Source of the DNA: Owenia fusiformis | Taxonomy: Eukaryota; Annelida; Polychaeta; Sabellida; Oweniidae | Length of the DNA stretch: 64,000 bases | Direction: 5' to 3' | Assembly (NCBI GenBank): GCA_903813345.2 | Contig: CAIIXF020000001.1 | Coordinates: 12,475,915 to 12,539,914, forward strand | Shown here: positions 45,101 to 56,900 of the stretch, one piece after another | Numbering within the stretch: position 1 is the first letter of the stretch | How the letters are laid out: each line of letters begins with the position of its first letter | Translations under genes and position numbers: made by a program | Notes under the pieces: model-generated | Seen by the model: the letters and a program-made list of their open reading frames with translations, nothing else | The model's database searches: none | Told to the model about the DNA's origin: nothing

Positions 45101-47981
45101 TTTAGATATTGAGAGGGTGTAGTGAAAACTCTAGAACAACTTGATTGTTGGAAATCATTATATAAAAGCAATAAAATCAAAAGGCTTTAATAATGGTGAA
45201 ACTGCACTTATATTTTCAAGTAGGAAGCTCTGTATTGAGTGTATTATTCCCTTGGTCGATTTTCCTTTAGTAATATTCCTAATAAAGTCTGAGTCGCTTT
45301 GCAGTAAATCAATAGAAACTGGTTTACCTATGAAGCCTGTAAATGTAGGCTTAACATCTTTCGTGAAAATCGATATACGAAGCTTTCACAAGGGAATAAC
45401 AAAATCCTTTGATAGATCACTTGAGAAAAACATCGAGAAAATAATACAATGTAGTATTGTTGATGCTTTCGATGTTTGGTAAATCCTTCCTCCCTTTACC
45501 ACTAATGATAGTAATTACTACAAATGATACAGCATCATTTCCAGTGAAACTATATGGATTTTTTGTCAAAAAAGTCACCAGACTCACTATACTAGGCCTA
45601 TTAATGCCTATTTCATAGACTATGGAATCTTTAAAGATACAGACCCATTCTAAACATCATTTAAGATAAATTATAAATCCACGAAGGCATGCTAAATTGT
45701 AACAACAATAAAACAATTATTGTACCTGTAAAGTGTACTGTCCTTAGATTTAATTTTTTTTACATTTTTGAGTTAATCTAGGAATGATAAGACAAATTAT
45801 TACTGTCCATATGACATCATTTCCAAAAATGACTGTTAAATTACTATCAGACATTATATGTTGAGATGGAAATCATCAAGTCTAAGCAAGGGTAGCATTA
45901 AAACCTAGGGATAACTGGTTAAAGATTCTAGTTAATATTTAGTAAAAAATGCATTTGATTTGAGAAGCAAACAGTAGGTCTGTCCCTTTAACAGTACTTA
46001 AATATGCCATTATCCTGGCGTATGGAATATCTGCATTCCACACATATTAAAAAACAGCCTTTATTGAAATTTTCTGACATATGAATATATATTTCATGTA
46101 GATGCTTTTAGGTGAATAGATTTTATTGAAATTCTATATTATTCAGCTGTCTCATATTATGTTTGCGTTCCACCATATTGCAAGCTACGTATCCTGATCA
46201 TGCTTAAGTGCCTGCATAATGTGCTACAATGTATGAGTCATCAATGCCACATCATCCAAGTTTATCCAAGCCTGTCTATAGACAGAGAAATCGAGACTAA
46301 TCGAAAATGTTGCGACATAATCACGTTATCGCTAAATTGCATTTTTGCTTATCACTGAGCCTGAATTTCAAATTAACTCAACTGAAAAGCATCACATGAT
46401 ATATGGATATGTCGAGACGGTCGGATGACTGGAGAACGATCTAGATGACGCAGAAGTATTATTTTAATGAAATCAAGCAAGCTAGTTAAATGTTGTATTT
46501 ACTGGATATTTGTCTTCACAGGCACTGGGATAACTTCATCCATCTATCCTATAGTAGGCCTAACTATACCTTCTATTAAACTGGACAATTTCCACGTTTG
46601 TAGATTCAGTTCCTTGAGAAATGACCATATGTTTGACAGGCTGGCTCATGGGCTAAGAGGGAGGTCACATTATATATGAGCTGATTTATCAATTATCTTG
46701 ACGTGACAGAATAATGAAAAAAGATGTGATGGATTGATCTATTGTAATAGCATTTCAAGTGTTTAATAACCAGAATATCATGAAGATGACGAATATCCTT
46801 ATTTGTGCATTTTCTAATGACATCAATATACAGGTTGTTCAAAAAGTATTAAAAAAATGTGTTTTAGTTCTTTCATATTCTCTATTTTATTTTTAAAGAA
46901 ATGGTGAGGTGATTGTTCAGTGTTTTTTATAACCGTATGTGGATATATTTAAATAAAGTTCACCAGATGACAGTTTTGAGCTTGGTGAGATATTTGCTTG
47001 TTTTGTGAAATATGGCTGGCCTTATTTGAAAATGTTTTTTGGTTGAGAGTAAAATGTAAGGTCCCCTGATGTCCCCCTCCCAGAACTAGTCCTTATTGTT
47101 TGCCTCCTTTAACAGTCGGATGCCTTGTAATAATGAACACATTTTCATTCCAGATGTAATGTACAGTACAGTAACTTGTCGATGCATTGTTCAGAAAACC
47201 AGGGGCCAGATGAAAACATCAAGTTGCATCAGAACTTGATTGAATCAGTTATACATTTCAACTTTCATGTATATCAATTTTCATGTATTCGTCTAGGTCT
47301 ACATGCATCATAGAATTACAAAGGTTGTTTACGGTTTTGATCCACCAAGGCTTGGATAACACTTATGGGATGTAAATTAATCAGTCTGGGTTACCCTCGA
47401 TACTTAATGGTTCATCAACAAAAAACATCCTCAGTGTATCAAGTAGCCTCAAGAGTATTGTGTTTAGGAAGATTAAAGTATTTCAACACAAGAGGATTTA
47501 TTATATAAATTGTAAATACTCCCATTAGCATACCTAGACCTTTGTATGGAAAGATACAAGACTGATATCCTTGCATAAAATGAGCATGGGGCAAGTAGAA
47601 AATTATAAATAAAAAACAAGTCAAACATATTTTCTTGCGTTATCCCATAAGAAATTCATAGGCACCTGCGCTACCAGCATCTACAACAGTTGTAACCCCC
47701 CTGGCCAAGCACTGTTTGTCAGGGTTTGTGCCCAGGGGTGTTGCATACTCATAGCCATGTATATGCAGGTCCACCAACCCAGGAGTCACTATACAGCCAC
47801 TTGCATCTATCACTTCTTTTGCTGTAACATTAAGCTCATCTCCAACTTGAAGTATTTTCCCATCTTTGATAGCTACGCTTGTTTTCTTGTTTATTCCATT
47901 GGATGGGTCAATAACTGTTCCATTTTTGATAAGAATATCAACTTGCGCTGGTGAAGCCATTGTTATTAACTCAATAGCCAA
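39151..47981 (-). CDS. Metal-dependent amidohydrolase, Atu3266/EF_0837-type deacetylase-like
   Basis: Exons 47981-47666, 43867-43748, 42120-41970, 41473-41391, 40939-40900, 39925-39825 and 39621-39151 (about 426 residues). Motifs follow the amidohydrolase barrel: DLHIHG (metal His pair, residues 71-76), the GVTTVVDAGSAG block, GVKVRL (the likely carboxylated Lys), MIHHTFST, IYTHSFH, FDLGHG and STDLHSGN (catalytic Asp). Bacterial relatives deacetylate small N- or O-acetyl substrates; the animal substrate is unknown. All junctions keep phase except exon 4 to exon 5: the visible donor after 41391 leaves one base too many, so an exon or splice site is unresolved there. A second in-frame ATG lies seven codons in. 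Most metazoans lack this family in well-studied genomes, so bacterial ancestry followed by intron gain is possible, but the seven introns argue it is old. Confidence 0.88.
40225..40410. mobile_element. 186-bp hairpin MITE, PIF/Harbinger-like
   Basis: The arms CCTTGTATTCGGGAATGCAA and the complement of TTGTATTCGCGAATACAAGC continue through AACGCCTGTCAGCTACCGAA. TAA lies on both sides (40222-40224, 40411-40413), matching the 3-bp TWA duplications of PIF/Harbinger elements. Inside the amidohydrolase gene. Confidence 0.75.
40522..40666. mobile_element. 145-bp mariner-type MITE
   Basis: The ends CAGGGTGACCCCAAAAAA and TTTTTTGGGTCACCCTG are inverted repeats, flanked by TA dinucleotides, as in Tc1/mariner elements. 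No transposase. Confidence 0.85.
43466..43677. mobile_element. 212-bp pogo/Tigger-like MITE
   Basis: The ends CAGTAAAACCTGTATATCC and the complement of GGATAAGACAAGTTTGACTG are flanked by TA on both sides. The CAGT(A/C)AAAC..GT start resembles pogo/Tigger ends. Partial relatives occur near 3000-3045 and 62520-62565 (GTGTTCACTATGAC). Confidence 0.75.
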
Positions 47982-50799
47982 CTTTGCAATTGAACTTTAG
48001 TCACATGTACATAAGTACTGACTCCTGCGTAACTACAATCTTAACTCAGGCTTACACTATTGTATGGTAATACAATGTTGACATGAATCTAAGATAATGT
48101 AAGAATGGTTGTCTTTAAAATCCAGGCTCATAGCTAATTGGGGGATGGGGAGTTCGGGGGCCAAAGTTCGTTTCACAATCATGCAGTTTCCACCATTCTG
48201 AATACCATTTTGATTTTGGGCCAAAATGATCAAATTTGAACCCCTGTCTGAATTTTTTAATGAATGAACCCTCTGATGAACCTCGGCAAAGGCTGACTTT
48301 GGGCCTGAATTCCAATCTCTGGTTGTTTGAAAACCATATTACTTGGGTTTTAACATTTTGATATATCAGAGTTTATTTAATGCTTGAGAGAGACTCTAGA
48401 GATAGTACAGCTAGGTTATGGATGCCACAATTTGGATTTAATGAAATGTGTTAGTTTGTGTTGCGCCTGTCTGCTCTTTAACCCATGTTCAGATATTTCA
48501 AAGATAAACTAAGCTGATAAAACATGTTAAGGCACCTTGACTTTTTGAAGCACAGCTTTTAGTAGCTGGTAATGCAAACATACAAGATGATGTATTTCAA
48601 GATGAGGTCGAAGGTATGAGTCTCCAAAACATAAGGTATAAAAGCTTCCAAAATCATACCTCTGTAAGGTATGACAATTTGTTACCTTCCTACAAAAAAT
48701 GTTGTTGTACAGCTATGAGTATCCATTTTTGGCCTCTGTTCAAAAGTGTTAATGTTTAGATACGGTATGCTTAGAGTAAAAGTACCAGTGGTAGTATCTT
48801 ACTATATTGTATAAAAATATGTGGTATTTCTCCAATTACGGAAATAGAGAAAATGTTTTTTTAAACACATATTTCTTCCAGAACCCAATCTCAATCTACC
48901 TTACAAACATGTATACATCCTGTATGTCAAAATTGATATGTGTTGTTTATAGACAAGAAATTGAACATACTGAATATATTTAATGTTATAAAACCTCCTT
49001 AAAAATAAATCTTTGTAATTTATATGGGAGGCTTGAAAAGGAGTGGTATCGATATGGAGAACTTTTTGAACACACGTTTCTCTTAAACCAGTTATAAAAA
49101 AATCTAAAAATTTAACACATCATCAATTTAATGGTCATCTTTTGAATGGTAACAATATAATTTGAAATATATATACGAGAACTTTCATCTATATTGTTTT
49201 ATCAAACACATCAAACACTTGTTTTGTTCTTGGTATCATGTTTCCAGGGTGAAATGAAACATCTTTCCGAACCTCATTGGAACAAAACGACATAAACACA
49301 ACATGTTTAGGTCTCTCAATATTGTAATTGTGCAAAGGAAATTTTGGTTGATTTTAAAAAAGTATCTTGTTAATGAAATAAAAGGTTTATCATGATTTTT
49401 ATCTATTTTGGGGGTATTTTGCTTTAATTTTTTGAATACTTTTTTAAAATCAACCAAAAATTCCTTTGTATAACAATAATATTGAGAGGTCTAGAAACAT
49501 GTTGTATATGCTATTTTGTTCCAACAAGGTTCGGAAAGACATTTTATTTCATTCTCAAGAATTAGTAGAAAGGAGCAAAAACAATAGCACTAAAAAACAA
49601 AAAATGTTAACAAAAACAGTTATATAAAATATTTCTAAATACTTTTCGCATTAAATTGTTGTCAATCAGTCAACATTACATAAAATACCTTCCTCTTTTA
49701 CAGAATGTTTTCAATGATTGGTTTAAGAGAAAAACATTGTTGAATTCAGTTCTCCATATCGATACCAATCCTTTATTGCTTTTTTTTGATGTATTATATT
49801 TGAATGAAAAAAGAACTATGTATTCCAAATAATTTATTTTCTTTATGTCATTACACTGTTAAACATTAAAAACAGACCATGTATATCCATGTTACATCAA
49901 TTATTGCCAATGCAATAACAAGGGACATAAATAAATATACTTTGTTTTTTCATGTCAACACTATTTGTTATGTATTTTATTCATAAAAGCCAGTGCAGAA
50001 AGGTAATGAGTTTTTAGATAATGCAAAGTAAAATTCATAATTTTTGTATGAAAAGGAAAATACATCGATCAAGATTAATGAGGATGTATATTATATTTTA
50101 TTCAACACCTCCATTTTCATCAAAATCACCATAATTATCTTTTATTCATCCAAAATTTAAAATTCAATAGTACTGTTAAAATACACTACTCTTACTACAT
50201 GTACCCGAAAAGTTGGAGCACCAATCATTTGCTCTGTCGTAAGTCAAATTATTAATTCAATATATTTATTTTATTGTAACTTTTTATTTCCAAGTTTTAT
50301 TGACATATACTGCTTTTGATACTAATAAGCCAAATTAATTGGGATTAATTAATATTAAAATGAGTTCCAATCGAGACAGATGTGATCAAAATTAATTTTT
50401 CATTATGTAAACAGTGACCATGTTACAGAAAATCCTTAAAACTCCTTGGCTTTACTTTTGAAAGTCAGCAAAGATGAAATGTGCCTGGGTATTTAGGTAA
50501 ATGTTAACTCCAATGGGCGTTAACCATACTTTTAGTTAACAACGCAATTTCTACATTATCCACCGACATTTAGAGGTATTTCCCTTTTATTACTCAATTG
50601 ATTTATCTCCATTACAATTCAATACACTTGTTATCATCTCCCTGGTGATAATTCACAATTTTTAGCATTTATTTGCCATATTTTGATCAGTTTAATCCAA
50701 AAATATGGCAACATAACTTTTTACTTGTGACTGTTGTTCATTGCAATACCTATGCATATTGAATGTCAAAGTGGATGGTTGAAAGGTTGAAGCGTTTGA
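47982..50799. other. Intergenic DNA between the divergent amidohydrolase and SPEN genes
   Basis: No coding exon recognised. It contains a G-rich dispersed repeat (48125-48290), a 750-bp foldback element (49032-49785) and AT-rich text up to the SPEN promoter. Confidence 0.6.
49032..49785. mobile_element. Foldback element of about 750 bp
   Basis: The outer ends GGAGTGGTATCGATATGGAG and the complement of CTCCATATCGATACCAATCC pair. Further inward, AACCTCATTGGAACAAAA pairs with TTTTGTTCCAACAAGGTT, and GTTGATTTTAAAAAAGTAT with ATACTTTTTTAAAATCAAC. The two arms of about 375 bases differ at perhaps 10-20% of sites plus gaps. Non-coding. Confidence 0.8.
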
Positions 50800-50824
50800 C
50801 CAATCAGAGCACTGAATGACGTCA
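50800..50824 (+). promoter_or_regulatory. SPEN proximal promoter: CCAAT box and full CRE
   Basis: CCAAT at 50800-50804 and an exact TGACGTCA at 50817-50824, 12 bases apart and about 120-140 bases before the SPEN start codon. The paired arrangement and position are typical of an active core promoter. NF-Y and CREB/ATF binding is inferred from motif identity only. Confidence 0.65.
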
Positions 50825-50940
50825 CTTCTACTACACAAGGAAGATTACGAATTTGTGAAGAAGTGCACGAAAAGCAGTTGGAAATATGGCTGTTTACACC
50901 TAAATGCAATGATTGCTCTGCAACAGACTTGTTTAGGACC

Positions 50941-53900
50941 ATGGTACGAGAAACTAGGTATCTGTTGGTTGGCAATTTACCGGAGAATATCGCCGAGGAA
51001 CGGATTACAGAACACTTTAAACGGTGGGTTTTCGTTGAATTTCTGGCGGCCATTTTTCTTGGCCATGAGTTTTCCTATTGCACAAAGAACACGATTCTGT
51101 GTAAAATCTGGAATATTTTACATTATAAACTTATGGATTTACATCACCTAATGTCATTGCAGTTGAACTGGTGTAACTATTTTAACAATAAAAAGCACGG
51201 TTGTGTGTAAAACGTGCAGTTTGTACTCGTATAAATTATGCCGTTTAACCATTAGATGCTCATAAGATATCAGTTGACGGTGAGATTTACTGAAAGAACT
51301 TGCCACTGGATTGTTTATCTGTATAAGGATTATCTCATAGAGCTATATGTCATTTTAGGGGACAAAAGTACTGTTATTCATTTGATATTTATTTTACACA
51401 AATTGTCTATTCAATGGAATGTCATGAAAACATGGTAATGAAAGATGTTGGAAAGTTCGAAGTTCAGCGAGCAAGCTAAAAAGTATGAAAGTCTTATAGA
51501 TGAGTGTTGGGATATCTTTACTTCACTCACATTGTTTTAAAAGTAGCTTGTACATCCCCATAATGCGTCAATAACAAATGAATAGGACTGAAAACTTTGC
51601 TATCATGTATTATATCCGTTATGAAATGAATAACCACATGCAAGTAATTGTGGTTTACCATTATGAAATATGACTTGGCTTTGACACACCAACATATATA
51701 AACAATCCCTTTTCCCTATGTAATACATTCACAAAGAATTTATTTTGTATTTCTATAGTCATATATGGAATTGTTTATCACTACCACAATCCATATGGAC
51801 ACTAGGATGGTATTACTCATCTTAGGGAGTCAAAAGATCTACCAATATCTGAGTGGAAACGTCACTTAGTTATGCCTCTGACCCATTCATTCATTCCCCA
51901 TTTAACACTTCACTTACAAAATGTTTAAAGGTAACAATTGTCTAAAGCTGATCAATAGGCATTTATTGCATCTATATCCACTTTTCAAATTATTTCTTAT
52001 ATAAGACAAGCTTGTAACTTTTTTAAACATTTTGTTCTACACGGTATACATCTGTGGGTACTGGGGGGGTTGGGGGGGTGGGGGTAGGTAACACAATGAC
52101 TCGAAGCAGTACTCATTTTTTGGAATTCTTTTGTATCATTCTCCCTCCTTATCTGATCTGACATTGATTTTTGATGGCTTCCCTAAATCATCATGACCAA
52201 ACGTAACATCTTAACAAGTAGATACAACATAATATATTTAGAAGTGTCTATTTCTGACTCAATGTTATACATAGTATATAGATAAATAAGCTATATGCTG
52301 GATACTGGGATGAATAACCTGTAATCTTGTTGTTTATCGGTTTATTTTTGTTTTTAATATTCTGATTTGTGGCTGTTTTACATTCATTACATTTCTAATA
52401 TAATCAGATATTCCTAAATATTAAATATTCTTCATTTTTTTGAATTACTGGTTATTTAACATCATTATAAAGCCTTTGGCAGTTTATGTGTTTTATTGTA
52501 TATACCTGTATGTGAATGGTGAATGTAATCAGTTCCATTATAATTGTAATTAACTCCATCTGGATATACTAATTATTACCTGTGGAGTTTGACCCAAGTT
52601 TATCACCAGTCTATGACTATAATTAGGACCCAAATATATACTTTTTCATGTAACAGTGTCACATAACATAAAATCAAACTTTCCATATTTATAATATTGA
52701 AGTTAAAGCTATTAAGTCTGTTACTTATTATGTGGAGTTTTGCGTCATACCTAGGGCACTGTGGTGATAAATTACATCGTAGCCATGACGATTTATCATT
52801 GAAATTAAAATAAGTAGATTCTTGAGAACAATACACATGTTACCTCGATCATTCTCTAGGCTATTCAATACTACCTATTATCCGAGCCTAGGACTGGGTA
52901 TTAATAATATATCATAGTAAATTGATGGTTACCAACAATGGTTGTTTATCGGGTTTGGGTAAGGCCATTATAAAAAAGAGCCATTAAGGGATGGTTATTT
53001 AGCAGTAAATGTCCATTAGTGTTCTCAGGTACATGATGTTTTTAAATGTTCACCCATTGGTGTTATATTTCTCTTAGCAATAAAAGAATTGTATACCTAG
53101 TTTATAACTACCAATATAAAATCCTTTAGTCAACAATGAATCTAGGGAATGAAAGAAATCTCAAAGGTAAAACCTCCAACTTTTATTGGTTTTCAGTTAG
53201 AGTCTATTGATTCGAGTTGTGTTGTTTACTGGCTTATATATCATTCTAGTGCTTGAATATACCACTAGGATTACATATTTCCTTCAATGCGTTTATTGTA
53301 TGATTTGGCTCACATAAAACTTTTGGTCTTTTCACTTTCCATTCTGCTTTGTAATTACACGTTACAGTTCACAAACTGTAATAGAGTTACGAGTTAAATT
53401 TGGCAAAGTTTTGAATACGTACTGCCAAAATGGCGAAAATGAACTGTCAACATTATGTTGATACTGCCTTAGAGCTATAACAGTTAAGTTGTTAACTCTT
53501 ACCATGTTATCTTGTTAACTCTTAGCATACAATTTGGAAATTTTATTTGTTTGAAAATAGCATGAGATTAAACCAGTAATTGCTCATGAAGTAATAAAGC
53601 TGAAAGTAGGAACTGCTGATTATTGCTGTTAATGTACATAGAGCTCTAATTTAGCTTAATAAACACTCTTATGACGTCAATCATGGCATTTCAAATTGGA
53701 AGCCGCAATTTGATTTGGGACTAGGCGACCTGCAGAATATAGGCTATATTAGGGGTGTTGGGTTAGTCTATCAGAGAAGGGGTGTTTTCGACTAATTTCT
53801 CGCCATATGTTATGTACCTGCCTACCATTAAATCTTGACCAGAATATTTGTTATATTTTTTGAGATGTCAAAAAGGAAAGTTTCATAAATCTTAATATTC

Positions 53901-56900
53901 CATATATGTTGACATTGTTGATACAATTGTTTTGCTCTTATGTCCTTTTACAGAAATTTCATAACAATGGGTTTCTCAGAACACAAGTTACATTTCTTAA
54001 TGTATGAGTGATACTTTAAAGCATAAATGTGATCAATCTAATACTTCAAACTGTTATCTTGTCCACTTGTTCAGATATATGGATACTGTTGGTTCTTTTG
54101 TTTATCTTTTAGTTCCAAAGTTCAGGAGGCAAAATGCCAGTATGATAAGGCTCATAATCACATACAATACATTAGCCATGTTCAATGTTCATTCTTATGA
54201 TGCTAGTAAAATACGTATGAACCTGTAAAGATGTTAACACAGTTCTATTAAAGTTGTTTACGAAGCCTCTGTGGTATTGCATGTGAAAGCAAAAGTACTG
54301 AACATATTTAAGTGTGTAGCATATGTTCATGAGTTTTGCATGTAAAGATAAATTAGATATACTAGTAAACAGGTTTTAAGTGAAAAGGCCAGGTTAAACT
54401 ATTCCATATGCTCAGCCTAGTCTTTACTTCCACATCATCACTAAACCAATATGGCTGCCACTTACAACACAACCCATTCTCAACAGTTTCCGTTATCTGT
54501 AACATTAAAGCATCTTATCATGTTGTAGATTATGTTAATAGTCTCGACTGATTGGGCTTCAGGTAAGACAAAGTGAACATATATCCATATTGAATTTCAA
54601 TGAAATCTATGTGTATTAACACGAAATAATGATGCCTCGTGTTTATATGGTACATGTATACACGTTTAGAGTTCAGCTAGAAGCTCTAGCTCTGGTGTGA
54701 TCAATACTGATGTATAAAGGCTCCAAGCTACAATCAATAATCATGTGACTGTTATCGTGTTTTCATGTAAAGGTTAGCTGTCTCTATAACCAGATAGTTA
54801 GCTCTTGGCACGTAGCCAGCATAAATCAATACAGGCTTTTATTACAGGCCTGTTATATTAACAGACTCAACCTAAATTGCCTGCTTGCGATATTGCCTGT
54901 TTTAATAAAAGTCGGCCATCTTGATTTTATTTCGACGTGTATACTACTAAGGACTGCATTGAAAGTTAAACGGTTTAGAGATAAGCCTCTCAAATCTTGT
55001 AACAACTGGCAATAATAAGAAACAATCCATCTTAAGCTGTTGCATAATTGTAATCTAAATCTGGATTACAATATACGAGTTTAGAAATGTATATTTATTG
55101 GGTTTAGGGTGGCCTATCTATGTTACCCCCATTGGTGTATGTGTGTGTAAGAATGAGATATAGCTGCATGTGTTTTCAGACTTCAATATATCGGGTTATG
55201 ATGAACAGTAATGTACCAATCCATCATATACGTAAACATATATTTCGGTATATGTACCAATCCATCATATACGTAAACATATATTTCGGTATATGTACCA
55301 ATCCATCATATACGTAAACATATATTTCGGTATATGTACCAATCCATCATATACGTAAACATATATTTCGGTATATGTACCAATCCATCATATACGTAAA
55401 CATATATTTCGGTATGTTATAATGCTATGAGAATCTTTGTTGCTGGGAAAGTGAACTAGGTTCTAATTTAGGCTAGAGGTGAAAGCTTGAGGTTATAGCA
55501 GCTGTATTGTATCATACATAAATAACTACCCTATTATAAATTGATAATCATTACCTACATATATACAGAGGGTCTCAATTAGTGGTAAACACCTGGGAAT
55601 ATGAGATGTTAACATTTTATGAGTTTTTCAGTATGTTACCTCTTTGGCCTTTGTCTCAAATTAACATAGGGCACCAGAGGGCCCCAATGAGAACAAAGCC
55701 TAGACATGATGAATAATGTAAAATACTCCATGCAATATTGTAATTAGCACAACTCATTAGTATGCATGAACATCCTACTGTTACATCATTATTTACTGAA
55801 TGGCAGTGAATATTTAAGTTGCTTGTGTTAATTGCGATTCAGTTGAAATATACATTTGTTGCTGACCAAATCTTTTCATTTTTCATATCGTCATCTATTT
55901 TTTCTCCTTGTGAAAGACTGAATTAGTAAATTTTCCTGTTAGATTGAAAATAGAAATATTATGTTTGAAAATGAATATCATGTTATAGGCCTAAATGTTT
56001 AAGTATTTCTCTTGGTATTTCTGTCTTATGATTGTAATATATAGAGTACATGCATCATGTACATGTATGTTTTAATTACAATTATATATAATGTCTTATT
56101 TTTATGTTTCGCCCCTTGTTTGTTACAGATATGGAAAGATTCACTTTGTCAAGCTTCAACCCAAGAGGGATGACATGCACCTTGCTATTATTGCATTCAT
56201 GGATATCAAATGCGCTGCAAAGGCATATAGTTCTGACAATGAGATTGATGGAACAAAGGTTGTGACTGATTACAATGACTCTGGAACAACTGTCAGTAGC
56301 ACAGCAAACTTGGTGGCAAAAGCTAAAGAAGTTGCAGCCAGTATTCCTGTAACTAAAGACCGAGAGATATCTCCTAAAGCTGAACCCAGACGTGATGGTG
56401 ATTCACAACAAAAAGGAGCACATTATGGAACTCAACGATCTAGTGGCTTCTCAAGCCGCTCAGAGGGGTAAGTTTGAAGGGATTGTTACAGTAACGAAAC
56501 ATAACACGGTAGTCGGGAAGTGCATGGATAGCACGTCCCCAGTCTAAAAGGGTAGTGGATTATATGCTGTTATGTTAATGGTATGGTGTATCAAGTAGCA
56601 TAGAACAGAGGTAACTTTTAACATACATTAACTTGAGTTTTCAGGGTTCTTTCTTTGATATCATAGATACATGTAAGTACAAGTATGAGTGATTGTGTTT
56701 GCTTAACTGCTGACTCTACAAGCTTTTTCAGTGGAGTAGCTAACATAGTTTTAGCCATAGAACACAAGGGATACATACATTGGGGGCCCTCTTTTACGAG
56801 GATTTCCTTCCTCCACGTACTTGACTCATTTTTACCCATTGGGATTTCATAGCTGCAAAATCGAACATGTTCTCAAATCGTTAAATGGATTACATTAAGA

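Noticed and set aside
45141-45482. 113-codon plus-strand frame inside intron 1 of the amidohydrolase gene, with a faint PVNVGLTSFVKIDIRS likeness to ligand-gated channel N-termini
   Set aside because: The likeness is short, no channel motifs or Cys-loop follow, and no matching exons lie nearby.
46830-46860. TACAGGTTGTTCAAAAAGTA, like a mariner end
   Set aside because: No partner end or TA-bounded copy found within a few hundred bases.
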